Positions 8,335 to 15,968 of a stretch of DNA of 26,971 bases are shown in pieces. Source of the stretch: Geobacter sp. UBA698. GTDB lineage: Bacteria; Desulfobacterota; Desulfuromonadia; Geobacterales; Pseudopelobacteraceae. The number at the start of each line of letters is the position of its first letter. Position 1 is the stretch's first letter. The translations under genes were made by a program, and so were the position numbers. Location of the stretch: assembly GCA_002298925.1 (NCBI GenBank), contig DBMM01000064.1, positions 1-26,971 on the forward strand, given 5' to 3'. Under the pieces are notes generated by a model. That model was given only the letters and a program-made list of their open reading frames with translations. It was not told where the DNA came from and ran no database searches.

Positions 8335-9092
8335 TACCCAAATCTCCCTGTTATATAGTCCTCGGTCTGTTTCTTCTCCGGCGTGGTGAACATCTTTTTA
8401 GTCGGGCCCATCTCCACCATTTCGCCCAGATAGAAGAAGGCGGTCACGTCCGATACCCGGGCCGCCTGCTGCATGTTGTGGGTCACAATGATAATCGTAT
8501 ATTTTTCCTTCAACTCCTCGACCAGCTCCTCGATCTTCAGGGTCGAGAGCGGATCAAGCGCCGATGCCGGCTCATCCATCAGGATCACTTCGGGCCTGAC
8601 CGCAATGGTGCGGGCGATGCACAGACGCTGCTGCTGGCCGCCGGAAAGATCCATGGCGCTGCGATGCAGGCGGTCCTTGACCTCGTCCCACAGCGCCACC
8701 CGCTGCAGACTGGATTCCACGATCTGATCGGCCTCTTTTTTAACGAGGAGACCGTTCAGCTTATAACCGGCGATCACATTATCATAGATGGACATGGCCG
8801 GAAAAGGATTCGGTTTCTGGAAGACCATGCCGACCCGGCGACGGATGGAAACCGGATCCAGGGATCGGTCATAGATGTCGCTGCCATCCAGAATGATACG
8901 TCCGCTGACCCTGGCGGAGGGAGTCATGTCGTGCATGCGGTTGATGCTGCGCAGAACCGTGGATTTGCCGCAGCCGGACGGCCCGATAATGGCCGTGACA
9001 CTGTTGGCGGCGATATCCATGGATACGTCCTTGACAGCATGGGTTTGTCCGAAATGAATGTTGAGTTTATCGATCTGTACCTTGCAATTCAT
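8334..9092 (-). CDS. pstB: Phosphate ABC transporter ATP-binding protein PstB
   Basis: The ATPase that powers phosphate import through PstC and PstA. At 252 residues it has the normal length. Walker A GPSGCGKS is at residues 37-44, the signature LSGGQ at 149-153, and Walker B with catalytic Glu (VILMDE) at 169-174. GMVFQKPNPFPAMSIYDNV is the Q-loop region typical of PstB. It lies 12 bases after pstA and overlaps phoU by one base. Confidence 0.98.
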   Translation of the reverse strand: MNCKVQIDKLNIHFGQTHAVKDVSMDIAANSVTAIIGPSGCGKSTVLRSINRMHDMTPSARVSGRIILDGSDIYDRSLDPVSIRRRVGMVFQKPNPFPAMSIYDNVIAGYKLNGLLVKKEADQIVESSLQRVALWDEVKDRLHRSAMDLSGGQQQRLCIARTIAVRPEVILMDEPASALDPLSTLKIEELVEELKEKYTIIIVTHNMQQAARVSDVTAFFYLGEMVEMGPTKKMFTTPEKKQTEDYITGRFG

Positions 9093-9104
9093 GGCAACCT
9101 CTTC

Positions 9105-9947
9105 TCAGGAATGTCTGCTGCGCCCCAGCCAGCGTGCGGCCAGACTCAGAGTGAACATCAGCACCACCAGCACCAGTGCTCCGGCCCAGGCCAGCTGATG
9201 CCAGTCTTCATAGGGTGAAATGGCGAAATTGAATATCTGCAGCGGCAGTGCCGCCATCGGTTCGGTCAGTTTCCTGCTCCAGAACTGGTTGCCCAGGGCG
9301 GTGAAGAGCAGCGGCGCTGTCTCTCCGGCCACCCTGGCAATGGCCAGCAGAACGCCGGTAACGATGCCGGTCATGGCACTGCGCAGGGTTACCTTGAGGC
9401 TTGTGCGCCACATGGGCACCCCCAGGGCCAGCGATGCTTCCCGCAGAGAAACCGGAACCAGCTTGAGCTGCTCTTCGGTCGTGCGCAGCACGATCGGAAT
9501 CATGATCAGCGCCAGGGCAAAGGCACCGGCCAGGGCCGAGAAGCCGTGCATCGGCACCACCAGCAGCGTATAAACCACCATGCCGGTAATGATCGACGGT
9601 ATTCCGGCCAGTATGTCGGCACTGAAGCGGATCACGGTTGCCAGTCGGCCTTTGCCGTACTCGGTCAGGTAGATGGCGCCAAAGATCCCCACCGGCAGAC
9701 CCAATAGCAATGCCATCAGGATCATGATCGCCGAACCGGCCAGACCGTTGGCCATGCCCCCGCCGGGGACGCCGGTCGGTTGGGGGATATTGGTGAAAAA
9801 GGCCAGATTAACCGACTGCAGCCCCATTTTCAGGATGTGGGAGAAGATGATGCCGAGCGGCAGCAATACCAGAATAGTTGCCGTTGCCATCAGCAGCGTT
9901 GCGCCCAGATTGAATGACTTGCGCAGGGCCAGGGATTTCAGTTTCAT
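9105..9947 (-). CDS. pstA: Phosphate ABC transporter permease PstA
   Basis: An inner-membrane permease subunit of 280 residues. I take the ATG at 9945-9947 (MKLKSLALRKSF), which overlaps the pstC TGA in an ATGA arrangement; the longer open frame upstream is only the shadow of pstC. The protein shows about six membrane segments. It carries the binding-protein-dependent transport signature around REASLALGVPMWRTSLKVTL and the PstA-type motif ARVAGETAPLLFTALGNQF. It is translationally coupled to pstC and followed by pstB. Confidence 0.96.
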   Translation of the reverse strand: MKLKSLALRKSFNLGATLLMATATILVLLPLGIIFSHILKMGLQSVNLAFFTNIPQPTGVPGGGMANGLAGSAIMILMALLLGLPVGIFGAIYLTEYGKGRLATVIRFSADILAGIPSIITGMVVYTLLVVPMHGFSALAGAFALALIMIPIVLRTTEEQLKLVPVSLREASLALGVPMWRTSLKVTLRSAMTGIVTGVLLAIARVAGETAPLLFTALGNQFWSRKLTEPMAALPLQIFNFAISPYEDWHQLAWAGALVLVVLMFTLSLAARWLGRSRHS

Positions 9948-10879
9948 TTGGCACCCCCGCCCAGTTTGCGGCTGACGCTCCACAGAAGCAGCCGGGCCAG
10001 AGAGTTGACGATCAACGTTACCACCAACAGGATCAGGCCGATCTCCATCAGGGCCGCCGAATGCAGCTTGGAGCTGGCCTCGGCGAATTCGTTGGCGATC
10101 ACACTGGGCATGGTATAGGCCGGGGCCAGCAGCGACAGCGATATCTGCGGAGTGTTGCCGATCACCATGGTAACCGCCATGGTCTCGCCAATGGCGCGCC
10201 CCAGACCCAGGATCACCGCCCCGAGCATGCCGGAACGACCGTAGGGGAGCACGGCGATACGGATCATTTCCCAACGGGTGGCGCCCAGCGCCAAAGCGGC
10301 CTCCTTCTGGCTCTGGGGTACTGCCAGCAGCACCTCCTTAGTGATGGAGGTGATGATCGGAATGATCATGATCATCAGGATGAAAACCGCGGCCAGCATG
10401 CTGACACCATAGGGTGCGCCGCTGAAGAGCGGAATGAAACCGAAGTGCTCGATCAGGAACGGCTGAACCGTGCTCTGCAGCCAGGGTACCATCACCATGA
10501 TGCCCCACAAGCCATAGATAACGCTGGGGATAGCTGCCAGAAGCTCCACCAGTGTGGCAATTGCCACACCTAACCGCTTCGGTGCCAGTTCGGTGATAAA
10601 CAGTGCGCATCCCAGACTGAGCGGAGCGGCCAGAAGCAGCGCCAGCAGCGATGAGACTACCGAACCGTACAGATAGGGCAGTGCCGCGAACTGCCCCTGA
10701 ACCGCATCCCAGTTGCTGCCGCTGATAAAGCTCACGCCAAAGGCCCTGATCGACGGCATGCTTTCCGCCACCATCCGGTATGTCATCAGCAGCAGGATGG
10801 CAATGATGCTCAGGGCGAAGAACTGCGCTATCCCCTTGAAGAGCGCATCACCGTTCCTGTGTTTGTCACTGTTCACCAC
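9944..10879 (-). CDS. pstC: Phosphate ABC transporter permease PstC
   Basis: An inner-membrane permease subunit of 311 residues with about six membrane segments. The EAA-type loop reads KEAALALGATRWEMIRIAVL and is followed by GLGRAIGETMAVTMVIGN, which is diagnostic. The start is one of two adjacent GTG codons (10877-10879 or the next), with GGAGG upstream at 10886-10890. It heads the minus-strand run pstC-pstA-pstB-phoU. It is separated from pstS by a terminator (11003-11031) and two Pho-box-like repeats, so it can probably be transcribed independently. Confidence 0.96.
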   Translation of the reverse strand: MVNSDKHRNGDALFKGIAQFFALSIIAILLLMTYRMVAESMPSIRAFGVSFISGSNWDAVQGQFAALPYLYGSVVSSLLALLLAAPLSLGCALFITELAPKRLGVAIATLVELLAAIPSVIYGLWGIMVMVPWLQSTVQPFLIEHFGFIPLFSGAPYGVSMLAAVFILMIMIIPIITSITKEVLLAVPQSQKEAALALGATRWEMIRIAVLPYGRSGMLGAVILGLGRAIGETMAVTMVIGNTPQISLSLLAPAYTMPSVIANEFAEASSKLHSAALMEIGLILLVVTLIVNSLARLLLWSVSRKLGGGAK

Positions 10880-10891
10880 GTCGTTCCTCCG

Positions 10892-10907
10892 GTTACGCTT
10901 CTGTTAC
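10892..10907 (-). promoter_or_regulatory. Pho-box-like direct repeat A, next to pstC
   Basis: GTTAC occurs at 10892-10896 and 10903-10907 (GTAAC on the minus strand), an 11-base period. That is the spacing of the two halves of a PhoB site. It lies only about 12 bases before the pstC start, so it would fall inside or next to the 5' leader if the promoter uses box B. Confidence 0.55.
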
Positions 10908-10931
10908 GAAAAGCTACTATCGCACACCTCC

Positions 10932-10947
10932 GTTACAGCCATGTTAC
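10932..10947 (-). promoter_or_regulatory. Pho-box-like direct repeat B upstream of pstC
   Basis: GTTAC at 10932-10936 and 10943-10947, again with an 11-base period. On the minus strand it reads CGTAACATGGCTGTAACG, nearly identical to the box before pstS. A weak -10 (GATAGT on the minus strand, 10916-10921) lies about 10 bases downstream, as expected for a PhoB-activated promoter. Confidence 0.65.
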
Positions 10948-11002
10948 GAAGCGGCAACTATTCGGTAAAATCTGCTGCCTTCATAATCGGGATACACGGT
11001 AA

Positions 11003-11031
11003 TAAAAAAGCGCGGACCAAAGGCCCGCGCT
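11003..11031 (-). terminator. Terminator between pstS and pstC
   Basis: On the minus strand AGCGCGG (11031-11025) pairs with CCGCGCT (11015-11009) and is followed by TTTTTTA. It lies about 28 bases after the pstS stop. It would let pstS be made in excess over the membrane components. Confidence 0.85.
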
Positions 11032-11058
11032 GCTCCGTTAGGATCGATAACGGTGATT

Positions 11059-12087
11059 TTATTTTATAGTTGCGATGGTTTTATCAACCATCTTGACCAC
11101 ATTGGCCGGAAGCGGAGCATAGAGCATAGCCGGAGCCATCTTCTGACCGTTGTGCAGTTCCCACTTGAGGAACTCGACCAGCTTCTTGCCCTTGAGCGCG
11201 TCTTTCTGATGTTCGTACACCAGCAGCCAGGTGAAGCCGACGATCGGATAGGCATCGGCACCCGGCTGGTTGACCAGCGAGATGCGGTAATCGGCCGGCA
11301 TGTGCTTGACTGCTCCGGCGGCGGCAGCGCTGGTGGATTTGATGGTGGGTTCCACGAACTTGCCGCTCTTGTTCATCAGGGAAGCATAGGGGAGCTTGTT
11401 CTCGAAGGCATAGGCCAACTCAACATAGCCGATGGTGTTTTTGGTGTTCTTGACCTGACCGGCCACGCCTTCGTTGCCCTTGCCGCCCAGACCGGCAGGC
11501 CACTTGACCGAGGCGCCGCTGCCGACCTTGGATGACCATTCCGGGCTCACGCTGGAAAGGTAATCGGTGAAGATGCTGGTGGTGCCGCTGCCGTCGGAGC
11601 GGTGCACGACGACGATCGCTTCATTGGGGAGCTTGACGCCGGGATTGTCGTCGGCGATGCGCGGATCATTCCACTTGGTGATCTTGCCCAGATAGATGTC
11701 GGCCACGTCAGCCGACTTGAGCTTGAGACCGCCGGAGACGCCGGGCAGATTGTAGGTGACGACAACGGCACCCATCACGGTCGGGATATGCAGCAGCTTG
11801 CCAGGAGCAGCCTTCAGTTCGGCATCGGTCAGGAATTTGTCGCTGGCGCCGAAATCAACGGTACCGGCCGTAATCTGCTTGATGCCACCGCCACTGCCGA
11901 TGGACTGGTAATTGAACTTGACCGAACGGTCGATCTTGGCGTACTCGCTGAACCACTTGGAATAGATCGGATAGGGGAAGGTTGCACCGGCCCCGTTGAT
12001 CAGGGTTTCGGCGGATGCCTGGCCGGCTGCGCCGAGCGCGGATGCCACCAGAAGAGCCAACAGACTTTTGCGTACGAGTGAAAACAT
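11059..12087 (-). CDS. pstS: Periplasmic phosphate-binding protein PstS
   Basis: Captures phosphate in the periplasm and hands it to PstCA. The protein has 342 residues. The signal peptide is about residues 1-26, ending ...GQASA before ETLINGAGATFPYPIY, the hallmark N-terminus. The phosphate-contacting segment HRSDGSGTTSIFTDYL is present, as is the late PIVGFTWLLVYE motif. The start has AAGGAGGT upstream on the minus strand. It has its own promoter with TATAAT and a Pho box, and its own terminator, and it lies upstream of pstCAB-phoU in the usual order. Confidence 0.97.
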   Translation of the reverse strand: MFSLVRKSLLALLVASALGAAGQASAETLINGAGATFPYPIYSKWFSEYAKIDRSVKFNYQSIGSGGGIKQITAGTVDFGASDKFLTDAELKAAPGKLLHIPTVMGAVVVTYNLPGVSGGLKLKSADVADIYLGKITKWNDPRIADDNPGVKLPNEAIVVVHRSDGSGTTSIFTDYLSSVSPEWSSKVGSGASVKWPAGLGGKGNEGVAGQVKNTKNTIGYVELAYAFENKLPYASLMNKSGKFVEPTIKSTSAAAAGAVKHMPADYRISLVNQPGADAYPIVGFTWLLVYEHQKDALKGKKLVEFLKWELHNGQKMAPAMLYAPLPANVVKMVDKTIATIK

Positions 12088-12107
12088 AGTTGAGACCTCC
12101 TTGATTT

Positions 12108-12147
12108 ATTATACAATCATAGCAGGCCAGTATTACAGTCATGTTAC
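12108..12147 (-). promoter_or_regulatory. pstS promoter with Pho box C
   Basis: On the minus strand a perfect -10 TATAAT (12113-12108) is preceded by the direct repeat ATTAC/GTTAC (12132-12136 and 12143-12147, 11-base period; CGTAACATGACTGTAAT on the minus strand). The box takes the place of a -35 element, the classic layout of a PhoB-dependent promoter. Confidence 0.75.
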
Positions 12148-12232
12148 GGTTGCGACAAAAGTCTGTTAAACCTTTGATCAGATAATTGAGAAGATCACGA
12201 GTTATCCCGCCGGCACACATGCCAATGTGAGC

Positions 12233-12244
12233 CGTGTCGACACG
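12233..12244. promoter_or_regulatory. 12-bp perfect palindrome in the pstS-lipoprotein spacer
   Basis: CGTGTCGACACG is an exact palindrome between the two divergent promoters. It could be an operator, but nothing else identifies a regulator. The rest of 12148-12389 holds only a short CAGC-like run (about 12328-12342) and no gene I can support. Confidence 0.25.
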
Positions 12245-12389
12245 ACACCACTATTACACCCGAATCCTGCAAAAGCGCAAAGCCACTCCCCGCCAACCAC
12301 AACAAACAGCAACAATATCGCATAAATGCCAGCCAGCCAGCCATACTGCGCGCCAACAGCTGGACATTTTAGTGACCGGTCTCACAAAA

Positions 12390-12395
12390 TATAAT
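12390..12395 (+). promoter_or_regulatory. Likely -10 element of the riboswitch transcript
   Basis: TATAAT lies about 38 bases before the start of the riboswitch aptamer, placing a transcript start near 12402. No good -35 is visible at the right distance, so an activator or another sigma factor may be needed. Confidence 0.45.
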
Positions 12396-12430
12396 GCGGC
12401 TTGCTGATATATTTCTTGAAAAATAAGTCA

Positions 12431-12510
12431 GGTACACGAAAAGGCCAAACCATCCGCGAGGTTGGGACGGAAAGCTTATAGGGTCTCCATGAGACAGCCG
12501 GGTCGCCGAA
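12431..12510 (+). ncRNA. GEMM-I (cyclic dinucleotide) riboswitch aptamer
   Basis: The conserved core is present: CCAAACC (12445-12451), a stem with the GNRA loop GCGA (12457-12460), GGGACGGAAAGC (12464-12475), then the second helix GGGTCTCC/GAGACAGCC and the closing GCCGAA. Aligned with the Vibrio Vc2 c-di-GMP aptamer, the usual G21-C46 pair is replaced by c12445-g12470. That is the compensatory change also seen in Geobacter GEMM-I RNAs. The base at the ligand-selecting position 20 is G (12444), which in known members favours c-di-GMP; the Geobacter cGAMP-type RNAs carry A there. A terminator overlaps its 3' part. One stem position (T12454 opposite T12463) is mismatched. Confidence 0.92.
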
Positions 12511-12544
12511 TTACCTAACAGGTATATCAGTACCCGGCTTTTTT
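12496..12544 (+). terminator. Riboswitch-controlled terminator
   Basis: AGCCGGGT (12496-12503) pairs perfectly with ACCCGGCT (12532-12539), followed by six T residues (12539-12544). The 5' arm is part of the folded aptamer, so ligand binding should prevent this hairpin and let transcription continue: an ON switch for the gene at 12603. Confidence 0.85.
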
Positions 12545-12602
12545 GTTGACGGATTCAGCTAAGCCGGTTTGTTAGAGATACAAACAAAAGAGAGGAAGAT
12601 TT

Positions 12603-13109
12603 ATGAGAATTAGGCTGATTTCACTGGTAATTGGAATGTTTTTATTGACGATGCTGGGATGCGGAGGCGGCGGAGGAGGAACTGCTGCTACTGATCAGGC
12701 GGCTGCCGTTGGCAGTGCGCCCCCGGCTGCCTCTCCCGGCACCACTGCCCCTGCAGACACCACTACCCCGGCAGGCACTACTCCCCCGGCTGATTCCACC
12801 GGCACCACTCCCCCGGCAGGCGCTACTCCCCCGGCGGCATCTACAGGAAAAGTCACCCTGAGCTGGGATGCTCCGGCTTCAACTGATATCGTGGGCTACA
12901 AGGTCTATTACAAAGCGGATTCGGCTGTCGCTCCCCTAAACGGGGCCGGTGCGGTCGAGGGAGCTTCTCCGGTGAATGTCTCCAAACAGACGACCGCGAC
13001 GATCACCGGGCTTGATCGATCACGCGTCTACTATTTCGCGGTAACCGCCTACAACAGCGCCGGGCAGGAAAGCGCCTACTCCAACATCGCCTCGACTCCG
13101 GTACTGTAG
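12603..13109 (+). CDS. Pro/Thr-rich lipoprotein with fibronectin type III domain
   Basis: The protein has 168 residues. The type II signal peptide ends at lipobox LTMLGC (Cys20), followed by a poly-Gly stretch. Residues about 30-80 are a low-complexity linker of TTPPAG/TTPPAD-like repeats, which would hold the domain off the membrane. Residues about 82-168 read as one Fn3 domain: GKVTLSWDAPASTDIVGYKV, YYFAVTAYNSAGQESAYSN. GAGAGG-type bases upstream of the ATG serve as ribosome binding site. It is the only gene between the riboswitch and the terminator at 13135-13163, so it is the riboswitch target. Exact role unknown; a surface adhesion or matrix role would suit cyclic-dinucleotide control but is inference. 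Confidence 0.85.
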   Translation: MRIRLISLVIGMFLLTMLGCGGGGGGTAATDQAAAVGSAPPAASPGTTAPADTTTPAGTTPPADSTGTTPPAGATPPAASTGKVTLSWDAPASTDIVGYKVYYKADSAVAPLNGAGAVEGASPVNVSKQTTATITGLDRSRVYYFAVTAYNSAGQESAYSNIASTPVL

Positions 13110-13134
13110 GAAGACACTACAAAGCTACGAACTG

Positions 13135-13163
13135 AAGAAGGCGACCGAATGGCCGCCTTCTTT
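13135..13163 (+). terminator. Terminator after the Fn3 lipoprotein gene
   Basis: AAGAAGGCG (13135-13143) pairs with CGCCTTCTT (13154-13162), followed by TTCATTTT. It may also act weakly in the other direction for the chemoreceptor gene that ends at 13224. Confidence 0.75.
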
Positions 13164-13223
13164 CATTTTCACCGGCAAAGTATCAATTATTTTACAGATT
13201 CCCCACCTGATCTAACCACTCTT

Positions 13224-15317
13224 TCAAACCGTCTTTCCAACCTTGAATTTTCCAACATTCTCCGCAAGCAGTCCGGACTTCATCTCCAACTCATCAGCTA
13301 TCCGCTCAAAAACCTGTGAAGAATCCTCCATTCCCAAAGACGTACTCCGTATATGGCCGATCTGCAGGACGATTTGGCTGCTCTCTTTACACTGGGCATC
13401 GATTGAACGATTGATGCCTTCAACCTGGCCGGAGAGTTTGACTGCGATATCGGCAATCTGACGACTGGTATCAGCCTGCGCACCGCTGGCAAAAGCAATA
13501 CTATGAGCGGTTTCTTTCGCATGTTCCATGAGCCTGTTCAGGTTCATCGTTCTGAGCGTCTGATTTGCGGCCGCCGACGATATTTCCTGAATCTGATTCC
13601 TTAAGGTTTCCACAGATGAGTTTATTCCGGCGACAGCGGCTGTTTTCTCAGACGCCTCCAGCTGAATGGCGCGCGACATTTCGGTGGACACCACCGAATT
13701 TTCAGCGATCTGCTCCAGTGACTTTCTGACTTTGCCGATCAGTTCAATTCCTGCATTGACAACTCTGATTCCATTATCGGCCAACTGTACGCTGGAGTTC
13801 GTCTCTTTCTGAACGGAGGTTACAACGTCCACGATTTCCTTTGTGGACAGGAAGGTACGGTCGGCAAGCATTCTGACTTCATGGGCAACCACGGCAAATG
13901 CGACGCCATGATTGCCGGCCTGTGCCGCCAGAATAGCGGCATTAAGGGCCAACAGACGCGTTTGATCAGCTATTTCTTCAATAACAGTGATAATCTTTCC
14001 GATCTGAAACGACTTGGCTCCCAGACGGTTTACAACCTCGGCCAGGGAAGACACCTGTTCCTTGATGGCGTGTATCCCGGCCTCGGCGTGCTGAACCGCC
14101 TCCATCCCGGTCCGGGTGGCGGAATCTGACACCTGTTCAGCGAGAACCACCGAGCGGGTCGCACTCTCCTGAATGCTCTTGATCATCTCGGAAATCTGCA
14201 GAACGGACGAGCAGGTTTCTTCGGTGGCAAAACTGAGTTGAGCGATACTCGCATCGATGTCACGTCCTGATAAAACCATTTGCTTAACATCAGATAGCGC
14301 ATGACGGGAATATTCATCCAGCTGTGCCGCATTTTCAGCGACTCCGCCAATGGAGGCGGCCATTTCGGTCGCGATGGAAGAAGTTACATCGGCCGCATCC
14401 TGCAGCTCAACTGTTCCGTTTCTCATCAGCAGAATGGAACGATCAACATCTTCAACCGCTTTGGCTGCGGATTGGATCGCAGCGGCCTGAACATTGACCG
14501 AATTATAAACTTGATGCGATGATTCCTTCATAATGTGTGACACATCCAGAACATCGACGGAAACGGCTGTTGTCCGTCTGATCATGCGGCGCAGATTAAC
14601 AAGCATGTTTCGAAATACATCTGCCATCACGCCGATCTCATCACTGCCATGCATCTCGGGCTCAACCGTCAGGTTTCCATCGGCAATCTTTGTAGCGACG
14701 GCGGAAATATCGGCCAGCGGCCTTCTGATGGAGCGGAAAATGGAGATCAGAACCAGCGCAGTCATAATGATCAGCAGCGCCATGCCGCCCGCCATGACAG
14801 ATGTGATTACCGCAATTCTATGATGGGTGAACTTATCCGCGCCGATCTGGATCTGATCGATTTTTTTGAGAAGCTTGTCCGTATTTGCCGTGAGCCTGCC
14901 GAGCAGGATCATCGCGTCGACATTATCCGGATTGGGCCGGTTTATTTTCAAAAACAGTCCTACATCTTCCACAACAGTTTTCCAGCCCGGGACAACTTGC
15001 GCCTTGATCAACTCCTTCATTTCGGAATCCCGGGCAATGCCGGAAATCGTCTTAAGATTCGCGTCAAACGAATTGACTCTTTCGCGCACCATCTTTTTTG
15101 AGTAGGGGTTGTCTGGAACCAGTACTTCCTCAGAGACTCCGCGAATTATGACATGCAAATTGCTGCTTTGGATATTCAGCAATTCCAGCACTTCATTGAG
15201 CCGCTGCACCTCGACAAATCCCGCGTATCCCGCCACTCCCAGAACCACCATGGACACGACGACAAACACCGTGAGAAACTGCATCCTGAATTTTATTGTT
15301 CTCGAGCTGAATATCAC
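13224..15317 (-). CDS. Methyl-accepting chemotaxis protein with divergent signalling tip
   Basis: The protein has 697 residues. TM1 is about residues 12-33, a periplasmic helical sensor about 34-165, TM2 about 168-194, HAMP about 195-248, then a long coiled-coil signalling domain to the end. The hairpin tip is recognisable (EIADQTRLLALNAAILAAQA, 448-467, then GNHG) and is followed by FAVVAHEVRMLADRT. Several near-invariant residues differ, including Leu463 and Gln466 where Glu and Arg normally make the trimer contacts. No C-terminal CheR-tethering pentapeptide is present. The start is a GTG at 15315-15317 with a poor ribosome binding site; Met12 is an alternative but would remove part of TM1. 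No che genes are adjacent. Confidence 0.88.
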   Translation of the reverse strand: MIFSSRTIKFRMQFLTVFVVVSMVVLGVAGYAGFVEVQRLNEVLELLNIQSSNLHVIIRGVSEEVLVPDNPYSKKMVRERVNSFDANLKTISGIARDSEMKELIKAQVVPGWKTVVEDVGLFLKINRPNPDNVDAMILLGRLTANTDKLLKKIDQIQIGADKFTHHRIAVITSVMAGGMALLIIMTALVLISIFRSIRRPLADISAVATKIADGNLTVEPEMHGSDEIGVMADVFRNMLVNLRRMIRRTTAVSVDVLDVSHIMKESSHQVYNSVNVQAAAIQSAAKAVEDVDRSILLMRNGTVELQDAADVTSSIATEMAASIGGVAENAAQLDEYSRHALSDVKQMVLSGRDIDASIAQLSFATEETCSSVLQISEMIKSIQESATRSVVLAEQVSDSATRTGMEAVQHAEAGIHAIKEQVSSLAEVVNRLGAKSFQIGKIITVIEEIADQTRLLALNAAILAAQAGNHGVAFAVVAHEVRMLADRTFLSTKEIVDVVTSVQKETNSSVQLADNGIRVVNAGIELIGKVRKSLEQIAENSVVSTEMSRAIQLEASEKTAAVAGINSSVETLRNQIQEISSAAANQTLRTMNLNRLMEHAKETAHSIAFASGAQADTSRQIADIAVKLSGQVEGINRSIDAQCKESSQIVLQIGHIRSTSLGMEDSSQVFERIADELEMKSGLLAENVGKFKVGKTV

Positions 15318-15398
15318 TGGATCATACCCGTTTACTCTGTAGATATACTCTGTTGATGTTTGTTAATGGAATTATCAGCAATTAAGCAAAAAAATACA

Positions 15399-15881
15399 TT
15401 ACTGCAGGCTGTTACCCTTCGCAATCCATTCAGCAGCTCCCTGGCGGAACCACATTATCTTCCTGTAGCCGGCCTTGCGTGCCAGCGCGGCCGCCTTGTA
15501 GGACTTCCACCCGGTCGGTCCATCACTGTAGAACAGTAACGGCACATTCTTGTCCGCTGGCAGCTTGTTCATATCCAGACTGTCTTTGGAAGCATCGAAA
15601 TCAGCCTTGAATTCACTGTTTTCCTTGTACGGAAGTGCGACGGCACCCGGCAAATGCCCCTTGCCATAGTTAATCGCCGAACGCATATCGAAGATTTTTA
15701 TGGATTTATTGTTAAGCAGCGCCTTGACTTCCTCCACCGAAACTACTTTTACGCCACTCAGGGATTTTGGCGTTTCCGGTTTATTCTCGACGGCAGCGCT
15801 AGACAGGACAGACATAAACGTAACGATGAACAAGCCGACAAAACACGAAAACAAGCATCTCAAAGTTCGTTTTTTCAGCAT
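15399..15881 (-). CDS. Exported rhodanese-fold protein lacking the catalytic cysteine
   Basis: The protein has 160 residues with GGAGGTG before the ATG. The signal peptide is about residues 1-30, so it is probably periplasmic. The rhodanese domain spans about 44-158: VVSVEEVKALLNNKSIKIFD, the CH2A-like motif YGKGHLPGAVALPY, and WFRQGAAEW near the end. In the active-site loop FYSDGPTGWKSYKAA, Ser119 stands where the sulfur-carrying Cys belongs. I checked the codon on the DNA (AGT on the coding strand). The mature protein has no cysteine, so sulfurtransferase activity is not expected and it may bind rather than convert a ligand. It lies upstream of and parallel to the chemoreceptor, 81 bases away. 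Confidence 0.85.
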   Translation of the reverse strand: MLKKRTLRCLFSCFVGLFIVTFMSVLSSAAVENKPETPKSLSGVKVVSVEEVKALLNNKSIKIFDMRSAINYGKGHLPGAVALPYKENSEFKADFDASKDSLDMNKLPADKNVPLLFYSDGPTGWKSYKAAALARKAGYRKIMWFRQGAAEWIAKGNSLQ

Positions 15882-15962
15882 ATTACACCTCCATTTTCAA
15901 TTTTTTCGAAATAGTACGTGATGCTTTTGCTTTATTCAAGAGTAGTAGCAACTGTTCAATAC

Positions 15963-15968
15963 ATTATA
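15963..15968 (-). promoter_or_regulatory. Possible -10 for the rhodanese-fold gene
   Basis: ATTATA here reads TATAAT on the minus strand, about 80 bases before the rhodanese ATG. No convincing -35 accompanies it. Confidence 0.3.

Noticed and set aside
9948..10274. N-terminal extension of pstA
   Set aside because: The extra residues are low-complexity shadow of pstC in another frame; the ATG at 9945-9947 overlapping the pstC stop is the natural start.
12320..12345. Short CAGC-type run as a CRISPR or satellite repeat
   Set aside because: Only about four units of four bases with no spacers; a small low-complexity run.
12391..12405. Possible sigma-54 -24/-12 promoter before the riboswitch
   Set aside because: TTGCT is present but there is no GG at the required distance from the GC.
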